From positions 1-64,000 of the forward strand of contig NZ_RJKV01000004.1 of the NCBI RefSeq assembly GCF_003751305.1: a stretch of DNA of 64,000 bases, read 5' to 3'. This document shows positions 56,104 through 64,000 of this stretch, piece after piece. The position numbers and the translations under genes are program-made. This DNA comes from Stenotrophomonas rhizophila. Lineage in GTDB: Bacteria > Pseudomonadota > Gammaproteobacteria > Xanthomonadales > Xanthomonadaceae. Below the pieces are notes generated by a model that saw nothing but the letters and a program-made list of their open reading frames with translations, searched no databases and had not been told where the DNA came from. Position 1 is the stretch's first letter. The number at the start of each line of letters is the position of its first letter.

Positions 56104-56882
56104 AGGACGTCCGAGAATCCGCGCGACAGGCGACGGAAGAGTGCGTAGGACAACAGCGCGAAGATGACCGACAGCGTGAAGTGTGGCAGCAGTGCGGCCA
56201 GGTCAGGCGCCGAATTCTGCACCGTAACCGCACGCAACTGTTCGATCGGCGTCACCAGTGGATTGAAGTGGATCAGCCCGGCCACAGCCTCGGGCATGGC
56301 CTTGGCAGGGAAGAAGATGGGACTAAGAAACAGCAGCACGCTGCTCAAGATGCCCACGAACTGACCGATGTCGCGCAGGTACACGCCCAGAGCCGACAGC
56401 GACCAGGCAATTGCCAGCAGCATCGGGGTCATTTCGAGCAGGATAAGCGGCGCAGTCAGCGCCCAGGCCGAGGGCAGGCCGGATTGCCATATCTGCGCGA
56501 CCAGCAGAATCAGCAGGCCGATGCCGGCCGTGGTCAGAGCCGCGGCGACCTTCACCATGGACAGCACCGGCAGCGGGAACACCACCTTCTTTACGAAGTT
56601 TGGCTGCCCCGCAATGATCCCAGGCGCAGTCACCAGTACTTCGGACAACAGGGTGAATGGCACCAGCCCAGCAAACAGCATGAGTGCGAAGTCACCCGTG
56701 GATTCGGCACCGGCCCAACGGGCCTTGAATACACCGCTGAACACAAGGGTGTAGACGCAAAGCATCAATACCGGCTGAAGCACAAGCCAGAGCACCCCTA
56801 ATGTAGTGGTCCGGTAGCGAGCCGCCAGTTCACGCCCCAGCAACTGGCGGAACAAGAACAGCAGATTGGCATGCTTCTGCAT
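56100..56882 (-). CDS. wzm: O-antigen ABC transporter permease Wzm
   Basis: A 260-residue ABC-2-type permease with six hydrophobic helices. The N-terminal FLFRQLLGRELAARYRTTTLGVLWLVLQPVLML block and the C-terminal HFNPLVTPIEQLRAV segment are family features. It exports polyprenyl-linked O antigen together with Wzt. It starts three bases after metB ends, on the same strand, marking the metB boundary of the LPS locus. ATG 56882 fits the standard length. Confidence 0.95.
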   Translation of the reverse strand: MQKHANLLFLFRQLLGRELAARYRTTTLGVLWLVLQPVLMLCVYTLVFSGVFKARWAGAESTGDFALMLFAGLVPFTLLSEVLVTAPGIIAGQPNFVKKVVFPLPVLSMVKVAAALTTAGIGLLILLVAQIWQSGLPSAWALTAPLILLEMTPMLLAIAWSLSALGVYLRDIGQFVGILSSVLLFLSPIFFPAKAMPEAVAGLIHFNPLVTPIEQLRAVTVQNSAPDLAALLPHFTLSVIFALLSYALFRRLSRGFSDVL

Positions 56883-56885
56883 GGA

Positions 56886-58079
56886 TCAGGGATTCCCTAC
56901 CAACAACGCCCGCTCCAGATCCACCTGCAGATCCCCCAACTCCTCAATCCCCACACTCAGCCGCACCAGCGCATCGCTGATGCCCAGCTTTTCCCGGCGT
57001 TCCACCGGAATCGAGGCATGCGTCATCACCGCAGGATGATTGACCAGGCTTTCCACGCCACCCAGCGACTCGGCCAGCGTGAACAGTTCGGTCTTCTCGC
57101 AGAAGCGCTTGGCCGCCGCGAAACCGCCCTTGAGCACGATCGAGACGATGCCGCCGTAGCCGTTCATCTGGCGCGTCGCCAGCTCGTGCTGCGGGTGCGA
57201 GGTCAGGCCGGGATAGATGACCTTCTCCACGGCCGGGTGCTTTTCCAGCCACTGGGCCAGGGCCAGCGCGTTGGCGCAGTGCGCCTTCATGCGCAGCGGC
57301 AGGGTCTTCAGGCCACGCAGGGCCAGGAAGCTGTCGAACGGCCCCTGCACGGCACCGATGGAGTTCTGCAGGAAGGCCATCTGCTCGGCCAGCTCGGCGT
57401 TGTCGCCGACCACGACCATACCGCCGACCATGTCCGAGTGCCCGTTGAGGTACTTGGTGGCCGAGTGCAGGACCAGGTCCGCGCCCTGCTCCAGCGGGCG
57501 CTGCAGCATCGGCGAGGCGAAGGTGTTGTCGACCACCACCAGCAGCTGGTGGCGCTTGGCGATCGCAGCGACGGCCGCGATGTCGACGATCTTCAGCATC
57601 GGGTTGGTCGGCGTCTCGATCCAGACCATCTTGGTCTGCGGGGTGATCGAGGCCTCGAACGCGGCCAGGTCGGTCAGGTCGACGAAGCTGAACTGCAGGC
57701 CGGCGGTGCGCTTACGCACGCGCTCGAACAGGCGGAAGGTGCCGCCATAGATGTCATCCATCGCCACCACGTGGCTGCCGGCGTCCAGCAGTTCCATCAC
57801 GGTGGAGCTGGCGGCCATGCCCGAGGCGAACGCGTAACCGCGGCTGCCGCCTTCCAGGGAGGCCACGCACCGCTCGTAGGCGAAGCGGGTGGGATTGTGG
57901 GTGCGCGAGTACTCGAAACCCTGGTGTTCACCGGGGCTGGACTGGGCGTAGGTGGAGGTCGCGTAGATCGGCGGCATCACCGCGCCGGTGCTCGGATCCG
58001 GCGACTGGCCGCCATGGATGGCCAGCGTGGCCAGGGCGAGCGAGCGGTCGCCGTGCCCGGAGGAAGCGTGATCGGACAT
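56886..58079 (-). CDS. metB: Cystathionine gamma-synthase/lyase (PLP-dependent)
   Basis: Trans-sulfuration enzyme of the Cys/Met metabolism PLP family; 397 residues. The PLP lysine is K209 in SATKYLNGHSD, and the YSRTHNPTR and EGGSRGYAFASGMAA blocks are intact. In xanthomonads this gene is called metB, but synthase and lyase cannot be separated by eye. The neighbouring cystathionine beta-synthase gene suggests that the pair could run Met-to-Cys reverse transsulfuration, which would favour lyase activity. ATG 58079 is used. It borders the LPS locus. Confidence 0.92.
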   Translation of the reverse strand: MSDHASSGHGDRSLALATLAIHGGQSPDPSTGAVMPPIYATSTYAQSSPGEHQGFEYSRTHNPTRFAYERCVASLEGGSRGYAFASGMAASSTVMELLDAGSHVVAMDDIYGGTFRLFERVRKRTAGLQFSFVDLTDLAAFEASITPQTKMVWIETPTNPMLKIVDIAAVAAIAKRHQLLVVVDNTFASPMLQRPLEQGADLVLHSATKYLNGHSDMVGGMVVVGDNAELAEQMAFLQNSIGAVQGPFDSFLALRGLKTLPLRMKAHCANALALAQWLEKHPAVEKVIYPGLTSHPQHELATRQMNGYGGIVSIVLKGGFAAAKRFCEKTELFTLAESLGGVESLVNHPAVMTHASIPVERREKLGISDALVRLSVGIEELGDLQVDLERALLVGNP

Positions 58080-58198
58080 GTTGTTTCCCAGCAAGAGGAG
58101 CCCCCACAGGGGCCCCCGCAAAAGGAGCGGAAGTCTATCAGCGGTGGCTTAATCGGCCGTTGACGCGGATAAACATGGGTTCATTGCGACTCAGCCGC

Positions 58199-59569
58199 TT
58201 ACTGTACCCGGCGGCGCAGGTAGTTCAGCAGGTCGATGCGGGTGATCAGCCCGAGGAAGTTGGCGCCGTCCATCACGATGGCGACCTGGCCGCGGTCGAA
58301 CACCGGCAGCAGGGCCTCGATCGGCGATTTCACGTCCAGGCGGTCCAGCTTGCTGACCATCGCGGTGGCGACCGGGTCGCGGAAGCGGGCTTCGTCGCCA
58401 TAGACATGCAGCAGGACGTCGCTTTCATCCACGATGCCGACCAGCTGGTCGCCATCCATCACCGGCAGCTGCGAGACGTCATACAGCTTCATGCGCTGAT
58501 AGGCAGTGGTCAGCAGATCGTTCGGGCCGATCACGACGGTGTCGCGCTGGCCGTACGGGCGCAGGATCAGGTCGCGCAGGTCGCCGGACTGCGGGCGCTC
58601 CAGGAAGCCGTTGTCCAGCATCCAGTAGTCGTTGTACATCTTGGACAGGTACTTGTTGCCGGTGTCGCAGACCAGCACCAGCACCTTCTTCGGGGTGGTC
58701 TGCTCTTTGCAGTACTTCAGCGCCGCGGCCAGCAGGGTGCCGGTCGAGGAACCGCCGAGGATGCCTTCCTTGCCCAGCAGCTCGCGCGCAGTGTGGAAGC
58801 TCTCGGCATCGCTGATCGCGTAAGCCTTGGTGACGCGGCTGAAATCGGCGATCGAGGGCAGGAAGTCCTCGCCGATGCCTTCCACCAGCCAGCTGCCCGA
58901 CTTGTCGTTGAGCACGCCGTCATTGATGTACTCGGCCAGGATGGAGCCGACCGGGTCGGCCAGGACCAGCTCGGTCTTCGGCGAGAGCGTGGAGAAGGCG
59001 CGCGACAGGCCGGTCATGGTGCCGGAGCTGCCACAGCCGAACACGATCGCATCCAGGTCGCCGTCCATCTGCGCCAGGATTTCCGGGCCGGTGCCGAATT
59101 CATGGGCGGCCGGGTTGTCCGGGTTGCCGAACTGGTTGATGAAGTACGCGCCGGGGGTTTCCTCGGCCACGCGCTTGGCCATGTCCTGGTAGTACTCCGG
59201 GTGGCCCTTGGCCACGTCCGACCGGGTCAGGCGCACTTCGGCACCCATCGCCTTGAGGTTGAAGATCTTCTCGCGGCTCATCTTGTCCGGCACGACCAGG
59301 ATCAGCTTGTAGCCCTTCTGCTGCGCGACCAGCGCCAGGCCCAGGCCGGTGTTGCCGGCGGTGCCCTCGACCAGGGTCGCGCCCGGCTCGAGGTCGCCAC
59401 GCTGCTCGGCGGCTTCGATCATCGACAGCCCGATGCGGTCCTTGATCGATCCTCCGGGATTGGCACTCTCGAGCTTCAGGTAAAGCTCGCAGACACCGGT
59501 ATCCAGGCGCTGGGCCTTGACGATCGGGGTCTGGCCAATGAGTTCGAGTACGGAGGAGTGGATTGCCAT
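58199..59569 (-). CDS. Cystathionine beta-synthase with C-terminal CBS domains
   Basis: Condenses homocysteine and serine to cystathionine, or acts as a cysteine synthase. The 456-residue protein has the PLP lysine K43 in NPGGSIKDR, the substrate loop EGTAGNTGLGLAL, and the phosphate-binding GCGSSGTMTG. Residues about 335-456 form two CBS domains (DVSQLPVMDGDQLVGIVDESD and VAIVMDGANFLGLITRIDLL), a regulatory module. The stretch to the DUF465 gene (59570-59720) shows nothing clear. Confidence 0.93.
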   Translation of the reverse strand: MAIHSSVLELIGQTPIVKAQRLDTGVCELYLKLESANPGGSIKDRIGLSMIEAAEQRGDLEPGATLVEGTAGNTGLGLALVAQQKGYKLILVVPDKMSREKIFNLKAMGAEVRLTRSDVAKGHPEYYQDMAKRVAEETPGAYFINQFGNPDNPAAHEFGTGPEILAQMDGDLDAIVFGCGSSGTMTGLSRAFSTLSPKTELVLADPVGSILAEYINDGVLNDKSGSWLVEGIGEDFLPSIADFSRVTKAYAISDAESFHTARELLGKEGILGGSSTGTLLAAALKYCKEQTTPKKVLVLVCDTGNKYLSKMYNDYWMLDNGFLERPQSGDLRDLILRPYGQRDTVVIGPNDLLTTAYQRMKLYDVSQLPVMDGDQLVGIVDESDVLLHVYGDEARFRDPVATAMVSKLDRLDVKSPIEALLPVFDRGQVAIVMDGANFLGLITRIDLLNYLRRRVQ

Positions 59570-59720
59570 CGGTTCACATCGATTCGCGCCGCTGGGCGGC
59601 CGGACCGGTGATTATCCGACGGTTGGCGGCGAAAGTCAGGTTGCCGTGTTCATAAGCGGCGCGGACGGCACCGGTCGACGAGGAGACCGGAACCGCCCGC
59701 GACGTAGGGTGGTAAAGGGG

Positions 59721-59939
59721 TTAATGCATGGGGGAGGCGTACAACCGTTCCAGCTTCTGCTTGGCCAGCAGCTTTTCTCGTTTCATCTGTCCCAGGGTGA
59801 GACGGTCTATCGGAAGTACGCCCAGCTCGGCATCCATGCACTTTTTGTTCAACTTCTGGTGCCGTTCGTACAACGCCTTGAATTCCGGATCCTGCTGGCG
59901 CCGTGCGTCGATATCGCTCTGGGGCTGACCTTCAAACAT
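59721..59939 (-). CDS. DUF465 (YdcH-like) small protein
   Basis: A 72-residue, highly charged helical protein. The segment PEFKALYERHQKLNKKCMD, followed by LGQMKREKLLAKQKLERL, is the YdcH/DUF465 pattern, which adopts a helical hairpin. A perfect AGGAGG lies six bases before ATG 59939, so the start is secure and translation should be strong. The function of the family is unknown. The stop lies 151 bases before the cystathionine beta-synthase start on the same strand. Confidence 0.85.
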   Translation of the reverse strand: MFEGQPQSDIDARRQQDPEFKALYERHQKLNKKCMDAELGVLPIDRLTLGQMKREKLLAKQKLERLYASPMH

Positions 59940-59949
59940 GATGAACCTC

Positions 59950-60102
59950 CTATCGCTTCTGCTGAAACAAGAACGCCCCGGCCTGACGGCACGGGGCGCT
60001 GCTTGGGGCGGAGTACCGCGCATCCTTGGCCTGCGAACCCGCAACGCCCTCCAGCACATCGTGCCGGACCTGGGACTGCGGTGATTCGTGGCGCTGGTGC
60101 AT
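59950..60102 (-). CDS. Possible 50-residue small protein upstream of the DUF465 gene
   Basis: Open frame of 50 codons starting MHQRHESPQSQVRHDV, with GGAGG seven bases before the ATG. It is polar, has a single cysteine, and resembles nothing I know. Its 3' part encodes AGAFLFQQKR across a hairpin-plus-T-run that looks like a minus-strand terminator, which is unusual for a real gene. It may be a small protein, a leader, or a chance frame within a small RNA. The region 60103-60306 upstream holds an AT-rich patch (60237-60266) that could contain a promoter. Confidence 0.35.
   Translation of the reverse strand: MHQRHESPQSQVRHDVLEGVAGSQAKDARYSAPSSAPCRQAGAFLFQQKR
59963..59998 (-). terminator. Minus-strand terminator-like hairpin before the DUF465 gene
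   Basis: On the minus strand CGCCCCG and CGGGGCG pair, with inner GCC/GGC extending the stem, and TTCTTGTTT follows. It precedes the DUF465 start by about 25 bases, so it would end or attenuate transcripts arriving from upstream. Confidence 0.6.
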
Positions 60103-60306
60103 TGCCGGCCCTCCAATCGTCCGGGCCGCGGAAGGCGACCCGGACAACTGACCCTACGCTTGCTTCGACGGCGGTTCAACCCTTTCAAACGATATCGTTG
60201 GCGATGCCTAGGCGGGGTTCAGCCTGAACACGCAGAACAACGAAAATTAAACAAAAACAAGGATTTGCGTCACAACCCGCGGTCATGAGCACATCCAGAT
60301 CGGGCA

Positions 60307-61203
60307 TCAGGGCGCGATGATGACCTCGGCCGAACGCGCCTTGGTCGCCGCTGCCTTCTTGCCGCTCACCTGCAACCGGCTGCTGCTCACTCCGGCCGCG
60401 ACCAGGGCATCACGCAGGGCCTCGGCACGCTGCTGGCCGACCCCGGCTGCGGCGTCGTACGCCTCGATCCGGACCCGGCCCTTCTTGCCGATGTTCAGGT
60501 ACTCGGCCAAGGCCTTGGCCTGGCCCTTGGCACCGCCGGACAGGCTGCCCTTGCCGGCGGCGAAGGCGTCGCCATTGAAGGTGAACACTTCGCCGCGGCT
60601 GTCGAACCTGGAGCCCGGCAGTTTGCTGCCCGCCACCAGCTCGGCTTCCTCACGGGCCAGCTTGGCGGCGTTCTGCTGGGCCGCGCTCAGACGGGCGGTC
60701 TGCTTGCCGGCCACGCTGGTCAGCGCGGTTTCGGCATCCTGGCGGGCCAGCGCTTCCTGCTCGGCCGCCTGGCGCAGGCGCTCGCTTTCCTCGGCCTGGA
60801 TCTGGGCCTGCACGCGCAGGCGCTCGGCCTCCTGGCGGGCACGCTGGGCATCGCGGCGGCTGGCTTCGATCAGCAGCTCGCTGCGGGTGCGCTCGAGCTG
60901 GTCGACCTCACGCTGGGCCAGCGCGGCGCGCACGCTGGTCTCGGCGATCTCGACCCGGCGCTCGGCCAGGTAGCGGGCCTGGTCCAGATCACGGCGCTTG
61001 GCCTTGGTCAGATCGGCCACGGCCTGCTGGGCCTGCAGGCGCTCGAAGGCGGCCAGCTGGGCCGCATCCGGATTGGCCTGGATCGCCATCAGGCGCTGGG
61101 TCAGCTGGGCCACGGCCGGGTCATCGGCGGCGTGGGCCATCAGCGGCAGGCTGAGGCTGGCGACCAGCAGCAGGCAGGGCATGCGCATCTTGGTGGACAT
61201 CAT
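60307..61203 (-). CDS. Exported protein with long coiled coil and C-terminal OmpA-like domain
   Basis: A 298-residue protein. A signal peptide covers residues 1-24 (ends PLMAHA). A long helical, Ala/Arg/Glu-rich region follows (about 40-190). The last 105 residues have OmpA-like features (FTFNGDAFAAGKGSL, AKALAEYLN, RVRIEAYDAAAGVGQQRAEALRDALVAAGV), although the usual first DSAHTDxxG motif is altered. It probably links envelope to peptidoglycan. ATG 61203 overlaps the DUF4398 gene stop by ATGA, so the two form an operon. Confidence 0.82.
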   Translation of the reverse strand: MMSTKMRMPCLLLVASLSLPLMAHAADDPAVAQLTQRLMAIQANPDAAQLAAFERLQAQQAVADLTKAKRRDLDQARYLAERRVEIAETSVRAALAQREVDQLERTRSELLIEASRRDAQRARQEAERLRVQAQIQAEESERLRQAAEQEALARQDAETALTSVAGKQTARLSAAQQNAAKLAREEAELVAGSKLPGSRFDSRGEVFTFNGDAFAAGKGSLSGGAKGQAKALAEYLNIGKKGRVRIEAYDAAAGVGQQRAEALRDALVAAGVSSSRLQVSGKKAAATKARSAEVIIAP

Positions 61204-61586
61204 CAGCGGTCTTCCCCGGTGGCGAGCTGGCGCTGCAGCTGGCTGACTTCGTTGCGGCGCAGTTGCAGCTGCGCGGTGGCGGTGGCTTCTTCGCTGCGCG
61301 CGCGGGCCAGGTCGGCATCGACCGTGGCACGAACGGCCAGCATCGGCGCGTTCTTGCGCTCGCGGCGGTCGCCGGCGGCACGCTGGGCCTGCTCGAGCCC
61401 TTGGCGGGCCACGGCGATCAGGTCCGGAGCGTACTGGTCGGCATCGGCCTGGGTGGCCTTGTCGACCGCCTGCCGGGCCTGCATCAGTTCCAGGGCGCCA
61501 TCCTGCGCCTGTGCGGCACCAGAGAGCGCGAATGCGCACACCGTCACATACAGGGCCCGTCGTATTTGTGCGAAGCTAGGTTTCAT
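61203..61586 (-). CDS. DUF4398-domain exported protein
   Basis: A 127-residue protein with an N-terminal signal segment (basic KPSFAQIRR, then VTVCAFALSGAAQAQ) and a helical DUF4398 domain (LMQARQAVDKATQADADQYAPDLIAVARQGLEQAQ). DUF4398 proteins are often encoded directly before OmpA-like proteins, as here. ATG 61586 is chosen because the signal peptide begins there. It diverges from pilU across 97 bases. Confidence 0.83.
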   Translation of the reverse strand: MKPSFAQIRRALYVTVCAFALSGAAQAQDGALELMQARQAVDKATQADADQYAPDLIAVARQGLEQAQRAAGDRRERKNAPMLAVRATVDADLARARSEEATATAQLQLRRNEVSQLQRQLATGEDR

Positions 61587-61683
61587 TGGGGGTGCCGTCG
61601 CCAGAGTTGTGTGCGCGGCCATTGTCGGAAGCCTGCGGTGCGCTTGCAATGGCAAGCCGCTGATTGTTGGGGAAACATTTCGC

Positions 61684-62811
61684 ATGGATATCGGCTATTT
61701 CCTGAAGCTGATGACCGAAAAGAACGCGTCGGACATGTTCTTGACGACGGGAGCACCGGTATACATCAAGATCGAGGGGAAACTCTATCCGCTCGGCAAT
61801 ACCGGTTTGCCGCCCGGGATGGTCAAGAAGATCGCCTACTCGTTGATGGATGAGGGCCAGGCCCCGCAGTTCGAGCGCGAGCTCGAGCTCAACATGGCCA
61901 TTGCCCTGCCCGACGCTGGGCGCTTCCGCGTGAACGTGTTCAAGCAGCGCGGCGAGGTCGGCATGGTGATCCGTGCGATCCGCAGCAAGATCCCCAGCAT
62001 CGAAGAGCTCAACCTGCCGCAGGTGCTCAAGGACGTCATCATGACCCCGCGCGGGCTGGTGCTGGTGGTCGGCTCGACCGGCTCGGGCAAGTCGACCTCG
62101 CTGGCCTCGATGATCGACCACCGCAACAGCACCACGACCGGGCACATCCTCACCATCGAGGACCCGATCGAGTACCTGCACAAGCACAAGATGTCGATCG
62201 TGAACCAGCGCGAGGTCGGGCTGGACACCCACACCTTCCACCACGCGTTGAAGAACGCGATGCGTGAAGCGCCCGATGTGATCCTGATCGGCGAAATCCT
62301 GGATGCGGAAACCATGGAGGCGGCGATCGCCTTCGCCGAAACCGGGCACCTGTGCCTGGCCACCCTGCATTCCAACAACGCCGACCAGACCATCGAGCGC
62401 ATCCTCAACTTCTTCCCCGAGAGCGCGCACCGCAACGTGCTGATGAACCTCTCGCTGAACCTGCGCGCGGTCGTGTCCCAGCGCCTGGTCAAGGGCAAGG
62501 ACGGGCGTCGCCTGCCGGCCACCGAAGTGCTGATCAACACGCCGATGATCCGCGACCTGCTGCGCCGCGGCCAGGTACACGAGATCAAGGCGGCGATGGA
62601 AGCCTCGCTGGAAGAAGGCATGGAGAGCTTTGACCAGTGCCTGTTCCGGATGGCCAAGAACGGCATCATCGAGCAGGAAGAAGCGCTGCGCGCAGCCGAT
62701 TCGCGCGATGGCCTGGCGCTGAAGTTCCGCCTGTCCGAGGGCGGCAACGAGCACGATCCTTACGCGGATTACTCGGCCGCCTCGGCTCCGGCGATCACGC
62801 ACGGGTTCTAG
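61684..62811 (+). CDS. pilU: Type IV pilus retraction ATPase paralogue PilU
   Basis: Hexameric cytoplasmic ATPase assisting PilT in pilus retraction and twitching. The 375-residue protein has Walker A GSTGSGKS near 131-138, the Asp box LTIEDPIEYLHKHK, Walker B VILIGEILDAETME, and the His box TGHLCLATLHSNN. The GEILD form and the long tail beyond the ATPase core suit PilU rather than PilT. ATG 61684 is used; an in-frame extension upstream lacks family likeness. pilT is not in the window. Confidence 0.9.
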   Translation: MDIGYFLKLMTEKNASDMFLTTGAPVYIKIEGKLYPLGNTGLPPGMVKKIAYSLMDEGQAPQFERELELNMAIALPDAGRFRVNVFKQRGEVGMVIRAIRSKIPSIEELNLPQVLKDVIMTPRGLVLVVGSTGSGKSTSLASMIDHRNSTTTGHILTIEDPIEYLHKHKMSIVNQREVGLDTHTFHHALKNAMREAPDVILIGEILDAETMEAAIAFAETGHLCLATLHSNNADQTIERILNFFPESAHRNVLMNLSLNLRAVVSQRLVKGKDGRRLPATEVLINTPMIRDLLRRGQVHEIKAAMEASLEEGMESFDQCLFRMAKNGIIEQEEALRAADSRDGLALKFRLSEGGNEHDPYADYSAASAPAITHGF

Positions 62812-62816
62812 CAGTT

Positions 62817-62833
62817 CCCCACCGTTGGTGGGG
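62817..62833 (+). terminator. Hairpin just after pilU
   Basis: CCCCACC, loop GTT, GGTGGGG: a perfect 7-bp stem starting six bases after the pilU stop. A T run is lacking. Confidence 0.6.
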
Positions 62834-62847
62834 GCAATTGACACGGC

Positions 62848-62872
62848 GCATCGACCAACGGTCGATGCCTAC
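62848..62872. repeat. GTAG-type REP palindrome in the pilU-maiA gap
   Basis: GCATCGACC, loop AAC, GGTCGATGC, then CTAC. On the minus strand it is GTAG followed by a 9-bp perfect palindrome, the SMAG layout. The stem sequence differs from the units near 7.6 and 8.5 kb. The rest of the gap (62873-62906) contains a TGCGTCGATCTG motif repeated into the maiA 3' end. Confidence 0.75.
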
Positions 62873-62906
62873 CCGTCTCGCTGCGTCGATCTGTCGATGC
62901 CCACCG

Positions 62907-63560
62907 TCATCCTGCGTCGATCTGATGCTCGGGCCGCGCCGCGTCGAAGGCCGGCAGCGCCAGGCAGGCGGCTTCGATCCGCTGCAGGGTCGGGTACGGC
63001 GCCAGCACCAGGCCGAACCGGTGCGCGTTGTACAACTGCGGCACCAGGCAGGCATCGGCCAGCCCGGGCTGCTCGCCATGGCAGAACGTACCCGTCGCCG
63101 CATGGCCGGCCAGCAGCGTTTCCATCGCCGCCAACCCCTCCGCCATCCAGTGCAGCGTCCATTGCGTGCGCGCCTCGGCGCTGGCCTGTAGGGTGCGCTC
63201 CAGATACTGCATGACCCGCAGGTTGTTCAGCGGGTGGATGTCGCAGGCCACCAGCTGGGCAAGGGCACGCACGCGCGCCCTGCCTTCCGCATCGCCGGGC
63301 AGCAACGGCGTGGCCGGGAAGACCTCGTCGAGGTACTCCAGGATCGCCATCGACTGCTGCAACACGCGATCACCATGGCGCAGGGTAGGCACCAGTTCCT
63401 GCGGGTTGAGCGCGGCATAGGCAGCGCTGTGCTGCTCGCCGCCCTCGCGGACCAGGTGCACCGGGGTGATCCGGTGCGGCAGGCCCTTGAGGTTCAGCCC
63501 GATGCGCACGCGGTAGGCGGCGCTGGACCGCCAGTAACTGAAGAGCTCGATCGGTTCCAT
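62907..63560 (-). CDS. maiA: Maleylacetoacetate isomerase (zeta-class glutathione transferase)
   Basis: Glutathione-dependent cis-trans isomerase of tyrosine and homogentisate breakdown. The 217-residue protein has the zeta-class active-site motif YWRSSAAYRVRIGLNLKGL at the N terminus, then NPQELVPTL, and the C-terminal helical GST domain. The upstream neighbour encodes fumarylacetoacetate hydrolase, the next enzyme of the same pathway, 20 bases away. Function is therefore well supported. Confidence 0.93.
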   Translation of the reverse strand: MEPIELFSYWRSSAAYRVRIGLNLKGLPHRITPVHLVREGGEQHSAAYAALNPQELVPTLRHGDRVLQQSMAILEYLDEVFPATPLLPGDAEGRARVRALAQLVACDIHPLNNLRVMQYLERTLQASAEARTQWTLHWMAEGLAAMETLLAGHAATGTFCHGEQPGLADACLVPQLYNAHRFGLVLAPYPTLQRIEAACLALPAFDAARPEHQIDAG

Positions 63561-63580
63561 GACGGTCTCCGCCGCGGCGA

Positions 63581-64000
63581 TCAGGGCTTGGCTGCCTGCT
63601 CGATGCGCTGCTCGATCGCCCCGAAGATGCTCTCGCCGGCCGCATCGAACATCTCGATCCGCACCACATCACCGAAGGACATGAAGGGCGTGCTCGGCTT
63701 GCCGTCGCGCAGGGTTTCCACCGTGCGCTGTTCGGCGAAGCAGGAGGCGCCCTTGCTGGTGTCTTCGTTGGCGATGGTGCCCGAGCCGACGATCGCGCCC
63801 GCGCCCAGCGGGCGGGTCTTGGCCGCATGCGCGACCAGCTGGGCGAAGTTGAACTGCATGTCCACGCCCGCTTCCGGCGCACCGAACCAGGTGCCATTGA
63901 TGTGGGTGACCAGCGGCAGGTGGACCTTGCTGTCCTGCCAGGCCTCGCCCAGCTCATCCGGGGTGACGAACACCGGCGACAGCGCCGAGCGCGGTTTGGA
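63581..64000 (-). CDS. Fumarylacetoacetate hydrolase family protein (5' end outside window)
   Basis: The last 139 codons of a gene entering from the right edge. The visible part (PLVTHINGTWFGAPEAGVDMQFNFAQLVAHAAKT, then GAGAIVGSGTIAN and FGDVVRIEMFD) matches the C-terminal half of the FAH fold. It cleaves fumarylacetoacetate to fumarate and acetoacetate. It is transcribed before maiA, and the two probably share a message with further tyrosine-catabolism genes beyond the window. Confidence 0.9.
   Translation of the reverse strand, partial: SKPRSALSPVFVTPDELGEAWQDSKVHLPLVTHINGTWFGAPEAGVDMQFNFAQLVAHAAKTRPLGAGAIVGSGTIANEDTSKGASCFAEQRTVETLRDGKPSTPFMSFGDVVRIEMFDAAGESIFGAIEQRIEQAAKP

Noticed and set aside
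62275-62320. GEILD instead of GEIRD in the Walker B region of PilU as a possible defect
   Set aside because: The catalytic glutamate is kept and I recall this form as usual for xanthomonad PilU, so it is not treated as a lesion.
1-64000. CRISPR array, tRNA, rRNA, prophage or insertion sequence
   Set aside because: Reading both strands showed no spaced direct repeats of CRISPR size, no tRNA-like cloverleaf and no transposase or integrase frame.

Overview
The window is about 64 kb of GC-rich gammaproteobacterial chromosome. Gene content (XanA/XanB, the lptFG-pepA-holC-valS string, an LPS locus lying between metB and etfBA) places it in the Xanthomonadaceae. Short palindromes headed by GTAG (REP elements of the SMAG type) at 1-72, 7560-7634, 8468-8494 and 62848-62872 point to Stenotrophomonas. 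This assignment comes from gene content and repeats only, not from a database match.

Left third (1-18.7 kb) is housekeeping. lptF-lptG (LPS export permease) diverge from pepA-holC-Pmp3-valS. A small EamA transporter gene is bracketed by GTAG palindromes. A tightly overlapped minus-strand operon follows (pssA, a probable divergent holD, rimI), then proS, an H-NS-like gene, a ThrE-type exporter, and an Mla-type lipid transport operon (STAS-MlaE, MlaF, MlaD, lipoprotein) that runs convergently into an AlkB-like gene.

Centre (18.7-56.9 kb) is cell-surface polysaccharide. It opens with a GH99-like/RgpF-like protein, a CoA transferase pair, xanA-xanB (GDP-mannose) and rmlB-A-C-D (dTDP-L-rhamnose). 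After the conserved etfBA pair comes an accessory block in two converging halves that meet at a perfect hairpin near 47.05 kb. The plus-strand half carries an LtaS/sulfatase-like transferase, a flippase-like membrane protein, a complete polyprenyl-phospho-D-arabinofuranose pathway (HAD-UbiA fusion, DprE1-like, DprE2-like), three large GT-C-like membrane proteins, an FAD oxidoreductase, a methyltransferase, an epimerase and a GtrA protein. The minus-strand half, read from metB, carries wzm, wzt with an extended C-terminal domain, a methyltransferase/coiled-coil/membrane-anchor protein that looks like an O-antigen chain-length ruler, a tandem GT2, a WsaF-like rhamnosyltransferase, a fourth large membrane protein and a GtrB-like GT2. 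The simplest reading is an ABC-transporter-dependent, rhamnose-containing O antigen whose length is set by methyl capping and which, or another surface glycan or pilin, is decorated in the periplasm with arabinofuranose and other sugars from lipid-linked donors.

Right end (56.9-64 kb) returns to conserved genes: metB and cystathionine beta-synthase (transsulfuration), a DUF465 protein, a DUF4398/OmpA-like pair, pilU, and maiA with a cut-off fumarylacetoacetate hydrolase gene (tyrosine catabolism). I saw no tRNA, rRNA, CRISPR array, prophage or transposase gene.
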